Shown here: piece by piece, positions 47,778 through 56,798 of the stretch
Numbering within the stretch: position 1 is the stretch's first letter
How the letters are laid out: each line of letters begins with the position of its first letter
Origin: Leisingera sp. JC1
Lineage (GTDB): Bacteria; Pseudomonadota; Alphaproteobacteria; Rhodobacterales; Rhodobacteraceae
Assembly (NCBI RefSeq): GCF_001679925.1
Contig: NZ_LYUZ01000125.1
Coordinates: 134,315-198,314 of the forward strand
Length of the DNA: 64,000 nucleotides
Direction: 5' to 3'
The notes under the pieces: generated by a model
Seen by the model: only the letters and a program-made list of their open reading frames with translations
Told to the model about the DNA's origin: nothing
The model's database searches: none
Translations under genes and position numbers: made by a program

Positions 47778-48908
47778 TTAGTCACTGTCCTCCGGCAGCA
47801 GCTCAAATGCCGCCTCGGCCCGCACCTTTCCGTTCACCATCAGTTCGATCCGGTGCGGTCCCGGCACCAGCTTAAAGGTCGTGGCGTTGCCCTCCAGCTT
47901 GTGCCGCTTGTCCAATTTCAACAATTTGCCTGAAATTTTCGATTGCTTCAGTTTGAACACTTTCGCCGAAACCTTGCCGCCAGGACGCTGAAAATGAAGG
48001 ATATAGTCGACCAGAACGGCCGAACCTGCCCGCCCATCCAGATGCGCCGAGAATTCCAGAGCATCGCCAATCCGCACATTTTGCGATTTCAGTGCAATTT
48101 CGGCGCCCAAGTCCAGATCCGGGTCATAGCCCAGCATCTTCATAGCTCGCGGGTGCCCCGCCTTGACCAGCCCGCGCAGGGCGTGAGAGGTCATCCAGCC
48201 CAGTTCCTTGGCCGCTTGCGCTCCCTCTGCTTGCCAGTGCTCCAGCCGGTCCATCACCAGATCCGGTTCCTTCTTGGCGATGTCGTTCAGGTGGTTGGCG
48301 ATGGAGCGGGTGACATAGCGGGTCGGGTCGGAATGCAGGCGGTCCAGCAGCGGCAGCGGCTGATCCAGTGTCAGCCCGACTGCCTCGCCCCACGGCAGCC
48401 GCGGCCGGGTGCCTTCGCTGACCAGACGGCGCACATGATAGCTGGAGTGGCAGGCCCACGCCTCCATCCGCGCCAGCACCTCACCCGGCCAGCGGTTCAG
48501 GAAGGGGCGGATCGCCCATTCCATGGAGAACCGCTGGGTGATTTCCTCCAAGAGGTCCAGCGACAGCTCCGGGTGTGTTTGGATTCCCTTGGCCGCCACA
48601 TATTCCCCCAAGGGGGCAAAGATGAAGTCACCGAAGTCATCATCGGTTTTCGACGGGTCCAAGGGCGGCGGCAGCGCCTTCAGCAGCATAGGCGCGGCCT
48701 CGGGCAGCGCCTCAGGCAGATGATCCGCCAGCACCTCCGCAATCAGCGTCATCCGCTGCTTAAGCTCCAGCGCCGGCAGGTCTGCCATCACCTGAGCCTC
48801 GAAAGCATCAGCATCGAACCCGCCGTCCGCGGCCGCAAACAGCCCCGCCAGATAGCGGACCTTGTCCCGGTTAAACAACTGGTCTTTCAGGGAGAACCCG
48901 CCATCCAT
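47778..48908 (-). CDS. DNA alkylation repair protein (AlkC/AlkD-like HEAT repeats)
   Basis: 376 residues of helical repeats. AIRPFLNRWPGEVLARMEAW and CHSSYHVRRLVSEGTRPRLP, then RYVTRSIANHLNDIAKKEPD and AKELGWMTSHALRGLVKAGH follow the AlkC/AlkD pattern of HEAT-like glycosylases that remove 3-methyladenine and 7-methylguanine. The last 110 residues form a beta-rich domain (RIGDALEFSAHLDGRAGSA) similar to the AlkC C-terminal domain. Immediately precedes an SDR gene by 15 bases in the same direction. Confidence 0.82.
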   Translation of the reverse strand: MDGGFSLKDQLFNRDKVRYLAGLFAAADGGFDADAFEAQVMADLPALELKQRMTLIAEVLADHLPEALPEAAPMLLKALPPPLDPSKTDDDFGDFIFAPLGEYVAAKGIQTHPELSLDLLEEITQRFSMEWAIRPFLNRWPGEVLARMEAWACHSSYHVRRLVSEGTRPRLPWGEAVGLTLDQPLPLLDRLHSDPTRYVTRSIANHLNDIAKKEPDLVMDRLEHWQAEGAQAAKELGWMTSHALRGLVKAGHPRAMKMLGYDPDLDLGAEIALKSQNVRIGDALEFSAHLDGRAGSAVLVDYILHFQRPGGKVSAKVFKLKQSKISGKLLKLDKRHKLEGNATTFKLVPGPHRIELMVNGKVRAEAAFELLPEDSD

Positions 48909-48923
48909 GCGCCCTGCCCCTTC

Positions 48924-49703
48924 TTACATCGTGCTGTTGGTGGCACCGCCGTCCAGCAGGATGTTCTGCCCGACGATGAAGCCCGCGTGCTGCGAACACA
49001 GGAAAGCGCAGGCGGCGCCGAATTCCTGACGGGTGCCATAGCGGCCCGCGGGAATCGTGGCGAACCGCTGTTTCTGAGCTTCCTCCGGCGTGATCCCCTG
49101 CGCCTTGGCCGCGCCGCCATCCAGCGCCACGGCGCGGTCAGTGGCATGGATGCCCGGCTGCAGGTTGTTGATTGTGACACCATGGCCTGCCACCTGCCGC
49201 GAGGTGCCCGCGACATAGCCTGTCAGCCCCGCACGGGCCGAGTTCGACAGCCCCAGCACCGACACCGGCGATTTGACCGAAACCGAGGTGATGTTGACCA
49301 CCCGGCCCCAGCCGCGCTCCATCATCCCCGGCAGCAGCGCCTTCATCAGCGCAATCGGCGCCAGCATGTTGGCATCCAGCGCCTTGATGAAATCCTCGCG
49401 GTCCCAGTCTGTCCACATGCCCGGCGGCGGCCCGCCCGCGTTGGTCACCAGAATGTCAACGCCCCCCGCCGCATCCAGCACCTGCTTCTGGCCCTCGGGC
49501 GTGGCGACATCGGCGGCCACAGTCACCACATCGACCCCGTACTGATCACGGATGGCCTGCGCCGAGGCCTCCAGCGCCTCTGCGCCGCGGGCGTTCATCA
49601 CCAGGTTGACGCCCGCCTCTGCCAGCGCCTCGGCGCAGCCCAGGCCCAGCCCCTTGCTGCTGGCACAGACCAGCGCGCGCTTGCCGGAAATACCAAGATC
49701 CAT
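48924..49703 (-). CDS. SDR family oxidoreductase with an atypical active site
   Basis: 259 residues from the ATG at 49703 (GGAGGGAGG upstream). NAD(P)-binding CASSKGLGLGCAEAL and NILLDGGATNSTM at the C terminus are typical FabG-like features, and NITSVSVKSP holds a Ser. Where classical SDRs have YxxxK this one has LGLSNSARAGLTGYV, so the catalytic Tyr and Lys are missing or moved. The same change is seen in a known widespread subgroup; activity is uncertain. Overlapping-direction partner of the alkylation-repair gene, perhaps one operon. Confidence 0.85.
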   Translation of the reverse strand: MDLGISGKRALVCASSKGLGLGCAEALAEAGVNLVMNARGAEALEASAQAIRDQYGVDVVTVAADVATPEGQKQVLDAAGGVDILVTNAGGPPPGMWTDWDREDFIKALDANMLAPIALMKALLPGMMERGWGRVVNITSVSVKSPVSVLGLSNSARAGLTGYVAGTSRQVAGHGVTINNLQPGIHATDRAVALDGGAAKAQGITPEEAQKQRFATIPAGRYGTRQEFGAACAFLCSQHAGFIVGQNILLDGGATNSTM

Positions 49704-49908
49704 TTTTTGTCCTCCCTCCGGATTCTTCACCGTTTGCCGGAGCTTGCACCGCCCGCCTGCCAAAGGCCAGCCCCGCCCGGCGGCTGACGCAATCGTAAAG
49801 CTGCCGGAAAATCAGCCCCGTTCCACCGCCATTGTGCCACATTCCGCAGGCATTTCTGTTGGACAGCGCGCCCCGCACGCCCACATATGGACCAAGACAG
49901 ACCCGCAG

Positions 49909-50922
49909 ATGGGACAGACAGTGACTGCCAGCCTCTCTTCCGTTCAGGCCTACCCGGCTGAGCGTTTCCGTGTCGAATACGGCGCCAATTCGGGCGATCC
50001 GCTTGGCGTGCTTGAGGATCTGGTGCTGGATGACATCTATCTGCTGAACAGCCCGTCCCCGCCGCAGCGCCTTGGCATCGCCGCCCATCACGACGGCAGT
50101 TTCACCATTGCGGACGGCAGCGCCATCGGCACCCCCGGCGCGGCGCTGCATCTGGACTGTCTGCTGACCCTAATGCCCGACCGCGGCCCCAACACCGAAA
50201 CGCTGGTGATGGTGGAGGCCGACGCAGAAGGCTATATCGCCGCCATTTTCCTGGTGCCGCTGGCACCGCTGCAGCCGCAGATGCCATACACTCTGGTGAA
50301 GGCCGAGCGCGAGCCCGCCCGGCGCAAGCTGGCGCAATCGGCCTGCGTCTCCTTTACCCGCGGCACCCGCATCACTCTGTCGACCGGCGAACAGCGCCCG
50401 ATCGAGGAGATGCGCGCAGGCGACCGGGTGCTGACCCGCGATGACGGCATCCAGGAAGTGCGCTGGGTCGGCCAGTCAACCCTGCGCGCGGTCGGCAACC
50501 TGGCCCCGATCCTGATCCGCAAAGGCGCTCTCAACAACTCGAACGACCTGATCGTCAGCCCCAGCCACCGGCTGATGGTCTACCAGCGCCGCGACGAGAT
50601 TGGCGCCGGCGCGCCGGAACTGCTGGTGCGCGCCCGTGATCTGGTGAACGGCGGCAGCGTGGTTGTGCTCGACGGTGGCTTTACCGATTACTTCCAGATC
50701 CTGTTCGACCAGCACCATATCATCTATGCCGAGGGCATCGCGGCTGAGAGCACTTTCCTGGATCCGGTCACCCGGCAGGTGCTGCCCGAGGATTTCTGGG
50801 CCACCCGGCCCGGCAGCCTGCCGGTAACACACACCCGCGGCACCCACGGGCTGGACGTGAACCGCTCCCTGCTGGACCGGCCGGACGCTGTGCGGCTGCT
50901 GAAACGCGCCTCACTGCGCTGA
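49909..50922 (+). CDS. Hint (Hedgehog/intein) domain protein with unique N-terminal domain
   Basis: 337 residues from the ATG at 49909 (GTG 49921 is an alternative; neither has a strong ribosome-binding site). The first 130 residues are beta-rich and family-specific (RFRVEYGANSGDPLGVLED). The Hint_2 domain starts near residue 145 with ACVSFTRGTRITLSTGEQRP, IEEMRAGDRVLTRDDGIQEV and the His block IVSPSHRLMVYQ, ending ESTFLDPVTRQVLP. The Cys is two residues earlier than usual (CVSF, where the family has CF), leaving Ser at the canonical nucleophile position. No signal peptide. Roseobacters carry many such proteins, often as type I secreted proteins; the role is unknown. Confidence 0.8.
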   Translation: MGQTVTASLSSVQAYPAERFRVEYGANSGDPLGVLEDLVLDDIYLLNSPSPPQRLGIAAHHDGSFTIADGSAIGTPGAALHLDCLLTLMPDRGPNTETLVMVEADAEGYIAAIFLVPLAPLQPQMPYTLVKAEREPARRKLAQSACVSFTRGTRITLSTGEQRPIEEMRAGDRVLTRDDGIQEVRWVGQSTLRAVGNLAPILIRKGALNNSNDLIVSPSHRLMVYQRRDEIGAGAPELLVRARDLVNGGSVVVLDGGFTDYFQILFDQHHIIYAEGIAAESTFLDPVTRQVLPEDFWATRPGSLPVTHTRGTHGLDVNRSLLDRPDAVRLLKRASLR

Positions 50923-51135
50923 TCCGCGGCAAGGCGCGGGCCGCTTGGCGCAAAACGCAAATCAAACGTTATTCAGGGTGCGGGCAGCAAATGCGTGATG
51001 CGCTGCAACGCGGAAGCAATGGATGCCGGATCCTGAGGCTTGTCCGAAGAGAAGCGGCACACCCAAAAGGGTTGTTCACACTTTTTTAATCGCGCAAAAG
51101 CAGAATGAATCCCGTAGGCAAGGGATCGTGATTAC

Positions 51136-52941
51136 ATGCCGGAACAATCCTCCAGACTGCAGAACTGGCGCCGGCTCTTCAGCCACGGCCATCTTTCACT
51201 GATCCATGCTCTGATCATCGGCCTGTCGCTGCTGATGACCTTCGGCGCCTGGTATTATGCCAATGAGCAGACCGAGACCCGCACCGAAAACGCCTTCAAG
51301 GCCGCGCGGGACCAGGCAGTCGGACTGATATCCGCGCGGATGGCGAAATACGAGGATGCGCTCTGGGCCGGGGTCTCTGCCGTGCAATCCCATGGCGGTG
51401 ACATGAGCTACCAGGAGTGGAAGGAATTTGCGCGTTCCCTGCGTGTGGATGAACGCTATCCCGGCATCAATGGCATCGGCATCATTCACCACGTCGAACC
51501 CGGCCAGTTCGAAAGCTATCTGCAGACCCGGCTCCGGGAACGGCCAGGGTTTGCCGTTTACCCGGCACATGACAACAGCATCCGCCTGCCCATCTCCTTT
51601 ATCGAGCCGGAAGACATCAATGCCGCAGCGGTTGGCCTGGATGTCGCGCATGAGGTGAACCGCCGGACAGCAGCCCTGGCCAGCAGCGCAACCGGCCAAG
51701 CCCGGATCACCGGCCCGATCGTGCTGGTTCAGGACAAGGGCAGCACGGCAGGCTTCCTGTTTTACGCCCCCTTTTACGCCGGCGGCAGCAGCGCCAATCC
51801 GGCACCGGGGGAACGGCGCCTGGACGGCATGGTCTACGCCCCTTTTGTGGTCCGCAACCTGATGGCCGGCTTGCTGTCAAAAGACCTCAGGAACGTGCGT
51901 TTCAGCATCAGTGACGGCGGTGAGACGATCTATGATGAGCATGACCCGGCGGACCCTCAGTTCGACCCCGCCCCCAGGTTCTCCGAGACGGCCGAGCTGG
52001 AGATCTATGGCCGCACCTGGACGCTTGACTTCCGCACCAGCCTTGGCTTCCGGCAAGCGCATTCCTACTCCCAGCCGGTGCTGATCCTGATCGGCGGCCT
52101 GGTGATCGAGACGCTGGTGATTTCGCTGCTGTTCCTCATGGCGCGCTCCAGCCAGCGCGCCAGGGCCTATGCTGACCGGGTCACCGCGGACCTGCAGGAA
52201 AAAACGGCAAAACTCGAGAAGGCCCACGACGAGCTGGAGCAGTTCGTCTATATCACCTCCCACGACCTGAAGACGCCGGTGCGCGGCATCGGGGCGCTGA
52301 CGGAGATTATCCGGGAAGACCTGGAAGACTACTTCAACTCCGCCGATGCAGACCCCGATGTGGCCGCCAATCTGGACCTGATCGCCGAACGGGTGGCCCG
52401 GATGAACGACCTGACCCAGGGGGTGATGGAATACGCGCGGACCGGCGCGCATTCAGCAGAAGACAAAGCGCTCCGCCTGGAGGATGTGATCGTGGCGCTG
52501 CGGTCCGACTTTGGCCTGTCCGGCACCCAGCTGGAGCTGAGCGGCAACGCAAGCCGCATCAGCACCGATACCTTCAACTTTGTCCGCGTGCTGGAAAACC
52601 TGGTTGGAAATGCGGTCAAGTACCACCCCGAACCGGAGCACGCGCAGATCTCTGTCACTGTGCAGGACATGGGAAGCCGCTACGACGTCACGGTCCGTGA
52701 CAACGGCGCCGGCATCGCCCCGGAGCACCACAGCAGGATTTTCGATGTCTTTCAGACCCTGCGCCGCGCAGGCGAGCCGGAAAGCACCGGCATAGGTCTC
52801 GCCATCGTCAAGAAATCTGTGGAGCAGCACGGGTTTGCGGTTACTTTGCAATCAGAGGTTGGACACGGCGCCGAATTCCGGTTCAGCTGGCCGAACCTGG
52901 GGCGCAAAGCCCCGGCAGAACACCAAGACAAAGCCGCCTGA
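51136..52941 (+). CDS. CHASE-domain sensor histidine kinase
   Basis: 601 residues. TM1 near residues 20-42, extracytoplasmic CHASE domain about 70-290 with RYPGINGIGIIHHVEPGQF, TM2 near 313-337, coiled coil, HisKA with His376 in VYITSHDLKTPVRG, and HATPase with NLVGNAVKYHPEPEHAQI, GAGIAPEHH and TGIGLAIVKKSVEQHG. CHASE domains bind small ligands such as cytokinin-like adenines or peptides. The phytochrome-like HisKA type often pairs with a small CheY-like regulator; the next gene, 15 bases downstream, is one. Confidence 0.94.
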   Translation: MPEQSSRLQNWRRLFSHGHLSLIHALIIGLSLLMTFGAWYYANEQTETRTENAFKAARDQAVGLISARMAKYEDALWAGVSAVQSHGGDMSYQEWKEFARSLRVDERYPGINGIGIIHHVEPGQFESYLQTRLRERPGFAVYPAHDNSIRLPISFIEPEDINAAAVGLDVAHEVNRRTAALASSATGQARITGPIVLVQDKGSTAGFLFYAPFYAGGSSANPAPGERRLDGMVYAPFVVRNLMAGLLSKDLRNVRFSISDGGETIYDEHDPADPQFDPAPRFSETAELEIYGRTWTLDFRTSLGFRQAHSYSQPVLILIGGLVIETLVISLLFLMARSSQRARAYADRVTADLQEKTAKLEKAHDELEQFVYITSHDLKTPVRGIGALTEIIREDLEDYFNSADADPDVAANLDLIAERVARMNDLTQGVMEYARTGAHSAEDKALRLEDVIVALRSDFGLSGTQLELSGNASRISTDTFNFVRVLENLVGNAVKYHPEPEHAQISVTVQDMGSRYDVTVRDNGAGIAPEHHSRIFDVFQTLRRAGEPESTGIGLAIVKKSVEQHGFAVTLQSEVGHGAEFRFSWPNLGRKAPAEHQDKAA

Positions 52942-52956
52942 CGTGGAGAAAACTGA

Positions 52957-53379
52957 ATGAACATCCTTCTGGTTGAGGACAATGACGTGGACGCGCTCAT
53001 CCTGGAGCGCACGCTGAAAAAGCAGTCCCCGTCAGCCAGGATCGTGCGGGCCTGCGATGGTCTGGAAGCGCTGGAGATCCTCACCACTGAACGCGCGCAG
53101 GACCTGCCGCGCCCCTTCTTCATCCTGCTGGACATCAACATGCCGCGCATGAACGGGCATGAGTTTCTGGAGGAACTGCGCGCCAAGGAAGAGATTTCCG
53201 GCAACATCGTGTTCATGTTCACCACCTCCGACAACCCCAAGGACATCGCCCGCGCCTACCACCGCAACGTGAGCGGCTACATCGTCAAGCCATGCTCCTC
53301 CGCAGGCACCAAAAAGGTGCTGAGCGCGCTGCAGGACATGTGGGAAATCTGCACCCCGCCCCAATGCGCCACGGCGTGA
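52957..53379 (+). CDS. Single-domain response regulator (Rcp1/CheY-like)
   Basis: 140 residues. LLVEDNDVDALILERTL starts the receiver domain; the phosphoacceptor is Asp59 in FILLDINMPRMNG, with Thr in FTTSDNPKD and Lys in GYIVKPCSS. No output domain. It overlaps functionally with the kinase gene just upstream and probably accepts phosphate from His376 of it. Output target is unknown. Confidence 0.94.
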   Translation: MNILLVEDNDVDALILERTLKKQSPSARIVRACDGLEALEILTTERAQDLPRPFFILLDINMPRMNGHEFLEELRAKEEISGNIVFMFTTSDNPKDIARAYHRNVSGYIVKPCSSAGTKKVLSALQDMWEICTPPQCATA

Positions 53380-53442
53380 CGCGGGGCCTGCATCCGCTGC
53401 CACAGCCGGTGCGCCCCGGAATTGCGGCCACGAAAACCCCGA

Positions 53443-54897
53443 TCAGCGGAACTGCACCTCGCTGATCGCGGTATCCCGGTACCTGGTGCCATAATAGACA
53501 CCGCTCAGCGTGAGGGTGATCCAGGTCACCTGCCCCAGCGGCGGCAGCCGCAGCTCCTGCAGCCCGTCGCGGTCCTCCAGCACAACCTCCTGCCGCACCC
53601 CGGCCGAGGTCTCCACGATCAGCGACCGCACCCGGCCGTTCTTCAGAAAGATGTCGCGGCTCTTGCCGTAACCGTTGGCCACCAGCACCCGGCTAACCTG
53701 CTGCGGCCCGTCAAAGGCAAAGCGCAGTACCTCCCCCGCGCCGTCATCCGCCCGCCCCTCGACCCAGGCGGTGCGGGCATTGCCATCCGACAGCATCGCG
53801 CCCGAATAGGCATTGCGCCCCTGCGGCGCCAGGTGGGAGGACACGCACAGCTCCGCAGGAACCGTCCCGAACCGCCCCCGGCTGCAGGCATAGGCCGGCG
53901 TTGCGGGCAGCGGCAGATGCCGCGGCGGCTGCGGCGCCGGCGCCTCCAGCCCCGCCAGCGCCTCCAGTGCCAGCAGCACATAGAAATCCTCCGGCCGGTC
54001 CCGGTGCGCATCGACAAAGGCCTGCCAGGCCGCCCGCGTGCCGATCCGCTCCGCCAGCTGGTACTTCCGGGCGATATCATCCGCCGGCGCGGCAGGCACG
54101 GGTGCAGGCTGCGCCGCCGCCGCGGGCCGGCTGTGGAAATAGAAATCCCCGGTGATCGAGCTGGTCTCCCACGGCACCTGCCGCTCCTGCGTCACCGCCA
54201 GCACCTCGCTGCGCGCCGCCTTGAACACCGCCTCGATGGTGCGCCCGCCCCCGGCTGAGATCGCCCCGGCCAGCGCCCTTGTATAGGGGGAGTTGGCCCC
54301 GCTGCCGTCCAGCGCCACATCGCCCGGTGCGGTGGCATAGGCAATCAGCGTGCCGCGCGGCGCGTCCACCGGCGCCAGCCCCCGCGCCGCCGAGCGGGCA
54401 GAGGCGGCAAAGGGGTTGTTGCGGCAGGCATCCAGAATGACGATGTTGATGCTGGCATTCGATGAATTCATCACCCGCAAAAAGCTGTTCACATTGACCG
54501 CTTCCAGGTCGATCTCATCCTCGCTGGCGATGGCGGCGCTGACCGGCACCAAGTAGTTCTCGCCGTCCACCTGCACCCCGTGCCCGGCATAATAGAACAG
54601 CCCGGCCTCCACCCCTTCGCCGCGCAGCTGCCGCCCGAACCGCAACAGCGCCTGTTTCATGCCGCCCAGATCCGCATCCAAGAGCGTGGTCACCTCGAAC
54701 CCCGCCCCCTCCAGCGCCGCAGCCATCACCCGCGCATCATTGCCGGGATTGGCCAGCGGCGCGGTATGGGCATAGTTCGAATTGCCCACCACCAGCGCAA
54801 TCCGCTCCCCCGCCCGGGCCGGCGCGATGGCAAGCGCCAGGAGCGCCAGCACCACTCCCGCTGCCGCGGCCCGGAACAGCCAAATCCGATACAGCAT
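53443..54897 (-). CDS. Exported caspase-family (metacaspase-like) protein with glycan-binding-type C-terminal domain
   Basis: 484 residues from the ATG at 54897. Signal peptide 1-29 (RAAAAGVVLALLALAIAPARA). Peptidase C14 domain about 30-260 with catalytic His106 in FYYAGHGVQV and Cys158 in IVILDACRNNP. A linker with Pro/Ala-rich sequence follows; residues about 345-484 (SSHLAPQGRNAYSGAMLSDG, TAWVEGRADDGAGEVLRFAF) look like the discoidin-like NADase-type glycan-binding domain. The whole protein is predicted to act outside the cytoplasm. Caspase-type proteins often cleave after Arg or Lys. Substrate and trigger unknown. Convergent with the two-component genes. Confidence 0.85.
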   Translation of the reverse strand: MLYRIWLFRAAAAGVVLALLALAIAPARAGERIALVVGNSNYAHTAPLANPGNDARVMAAALEGAGFEVTTLLDADLGGMKQALLRFGRQLRGEGVEAGLFYYAGHGVQVDGENYLVPVSAAIASEDEIDLEAVNVNSFLRVMNSSNASINIVILDACRNNPFAASARSAARGLAPVDAPRGTLIAYATAPGDVALDGSGANSPYTRALAGAISAGGGRTIEAVFKAARSEVLAVTQERQVPWETSSITGDFYFHSRPAAAAQPAPVPAAPADDIARKYQLAERIGTRAAWQAFVDAHRDRPEDFYVLLALEALAGLEAPAPQPPRHLPLPATPAYACSRGRFGTVPAELCVSSHLAPQGRNAYSGAMLSDGNARTAWVEGRADDGAGEVLRFAFDGPQQVSRVLVANGYGKSRDIFLKNGRVRSLIVETSAGVRQEVVLEDRDGLQELRLPPLGQVTWITLTLSGVYYGTRYRDTAISEVQFR

Positions 54898-55175
54898 CCC
54901 GCCTCTTTCCCCGTGGTTTGCAATCAAGGGCTTGCGGGTATCTAGGCAAAGGCGGCGGGAAAAATCAATTGGGGGGAGGGAGTGGGACGGAGCGGACTTT
55001 AGCTGCAAGTGCAGCATGGACAGCCGCGAGCGTCAGCTTTGTACATTTCAGACTAAGCTAAGTCGGCTAGCAACTCACCTCGCGCCTCTTTCGTATGTCC
55101 AACAAAAGCTGCCAACCGTTTACTCGACGATTGGGTTCGCCGTGTGTTTCCTAATCTATATTCATGAGATTCGGG

Positions 55176-55979
55176 TCAATCCTCGAACTTCTGCGCATCC
55201 ACCGTCTTTAAGAAGCGCAGCAAGGCGGTAACGCTGTCATAAATGAACCGCGCTTCCTCCATAGAAACGAGGGATTGATTGTCGTGCGCAAGAGACTTGT
55301 TGTTCCGAATGTCATTCATCGCCTCGAAAGCAGAGATAGAACTCTTGATGATCCTTTCTGACATTTCTGTCAGGTTGCGTTCAGCCTTTAGTGCCCTGAC
55401 GTATCTTCCAACTCTGGAATGCAAGGGATCGTTTTCACCACACATTCCGCCGCCATGTTTTTGAATTAGCGAGGCAAACCGCTTCATGCAATAGGTATGT
55501 AACCTGTCCAGCCCAGCCTGTGGTCGACCTGCGTCCAGATCCCTACGGATCGCAGCCACCAGCTCTTGCAAGGTTTCGTTCGCTTCGAATGCTTCAATTT
55601 CCGAAGAGTCGATTGCCTGATCGTCACCTTCAAATCGCGCGACAATTCGAAAAAAAACTTCCCTTAGTTTTTCCTCTCTCACCCCGCTTCCAGCGATCAT
55701 GCTGTACTCGCGATGTTCCCAGAGTGCTCGGAGCGCCCTTGCCACGATGTTTGGTTGCGCCCTCTCAATGAACGAGCGGAGGCGTTTTGCCTTCGAGGTA
55801 CCTCGCCCTGAAAACAATCGCGAGCCTGGTGTGGCATCAGGGTCAACACCGACTTCATCATTAAAAAAATCTCCGAACGTCCTGTCAGAGAAATCGAGTA
55901 AGTACCCGGTCTCCATACCGAGAGCCTCCTCGAACAGTTCCCGCTCACGGCGGTGAATGAGCGTTTCATACGTCGTCAT
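55176..55979 (-). CDS. Abortive-infection family protein (AbiJ-NTD-like with Abi_C/HEPN motif)
   Basis: 267 residues; GAGGGGG precedes the ATG. The N-terminal 95 residues (GYLLDFSDRTFGDFFNDEVG, then GTSKAKRLRSFI) match the N-terminal domain shared by AbiJ-type proteins, and the last 110 residues (DRLHTYCMKRFASLIQKHGG, DPLHSRVGRYVRAL, MNDIRNNKSLAHDNQSLVSM) match the abortive infection C-terminal domain. RNNKSLAH is an R-x6-H motif of the HEPN ribonuclease type. The gene is clearly lower in G+C than the surroundings. A phage-triggered RNA-cleaving defence protein is the likely role, inferred from family. Confidence 0.82.
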   Translation of the reverse strand: MTTYETLIHRRERELFEEALGMETGYLLDFSDRTFGDFFNDEVGVDPDATPGSRLFSGRGTSKAKRLRSFIERAQPNIVARALRALWEHREYSMIAGSGVREEKLREVFFRIVARFEGDDQAIDSSEIEAFEANETLQELVAAIRRDLDAGRPQAGLDRLHTYCMKRFASLIQKHGGGMCGENDPLHSRVGRYVRALKAERNLTEMSERIIKSSISAFEAMNDIRNNKSLAHDNQSLVSMEEARFIYDSVTALLRFLKTVDAQKFED

Positions 55980-56142
55980 TGCTACTCACCCCCTCTGTTT
56001 AGACTTTTCTTTCTGGATTTGTCGCAACGGTCCCGTCCGTGGCTGGCTGCGAAACGCATATTATCGCACCTGCACGGAAAGAATTAAACGCATTCCTACG
56101 GCGTCATTTTTAAAATGGACTGTCTCATGATCACCCCTCAGG

Positions 56143-56514
56143 CTAGTCGTAGTGAGGGCCATCGACCTGTGCTCCATTAAGATCCAAGCTTTTGTTCGTC
56201 AAAACGAGGTCGAACCGTTTTAGAAAGGAGAAGAACTGTGCAATCGGCATTTCAACATCTACAGCGCGAATTTTGTCGGGTGCAGCAACAAACTCCCCTT
56301 CTGGCCCGGTGTACAGATAGACAACAAGCCCAGGGCTATCGACTGCATTGCCAGGATTTCCATTGAAGGCGATACGGAAGCCTGCCAGCCGATCATCCTC
56401 ACCAGCAACGCCAAGTTGCTTCAAGTGATCGAGCAATGCTAAGTTATCGGAACGATCAGCAGCAACCGTGCCAAGGTAATCATTGTATTGAGTGCCAGCG
56501 TTAAACACATTCAT
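56143..56514 (-). CDS. Hypothetical protein in the low-G+C islet
   Basis: 123 residues with AAGGGG upstream of the ATG at 56514. No domain recognised. FRIAFNGNPGNAVDSPGLVV and MPIAQFFSFLKRFDLVLTNK are the main features; mixed alpha/beta, soluble, no signal peptide. It shares the low G+C of the abortive-infection gene 163 bases downstream and may have arrived with it. Could be a regulator or antitoxin of that gene; there is no evidence either way. Confidence 0.55.
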   Translation of the reverse strand: MNVFNAGTQYNDYLGTVAADRSDNLALLDHLKQLGVAGEDDRLAGFRIAFNGNPGNAVDSPGLVVYLYTGPEGEFVAAPDKIRAVDVEMPIAQFFSFLKRFDLVLTNKSLDLNGAQVDGPHYD

Positions 56515-56798
56515 TGAGAAGCCCCTTACAGAAATGTAGTAGCTAGGTTATCTCACCCAGCGCCACTCCCCTTAAGCGTGTTTCACACGATTCACAAACA
56601 TCTATTTTGAAGCAGCCACTATCCTCTACAAATCGTTGTTTTCGCCCCGAAACGGCCTAGTGCGCGCTGGTTTGTGGCATGCTATACGAATTAAATACTA
56701 GACCTCGTTCGATGGCCGCTTAGGGCTCGAAGCGGCGGAAAGCCATGTCCGATGCGGAAAGCTTCTTTCCGAACGGGGCAATAGTCACAACGCCCCCC

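Noticed and set aside
55018..56798. Genomic island with an integrase or tRNA attachment site
   Set aside because: No integrase, tRNA fragment or flanking direct repeats were found; only composition and gene content suggest transfer.
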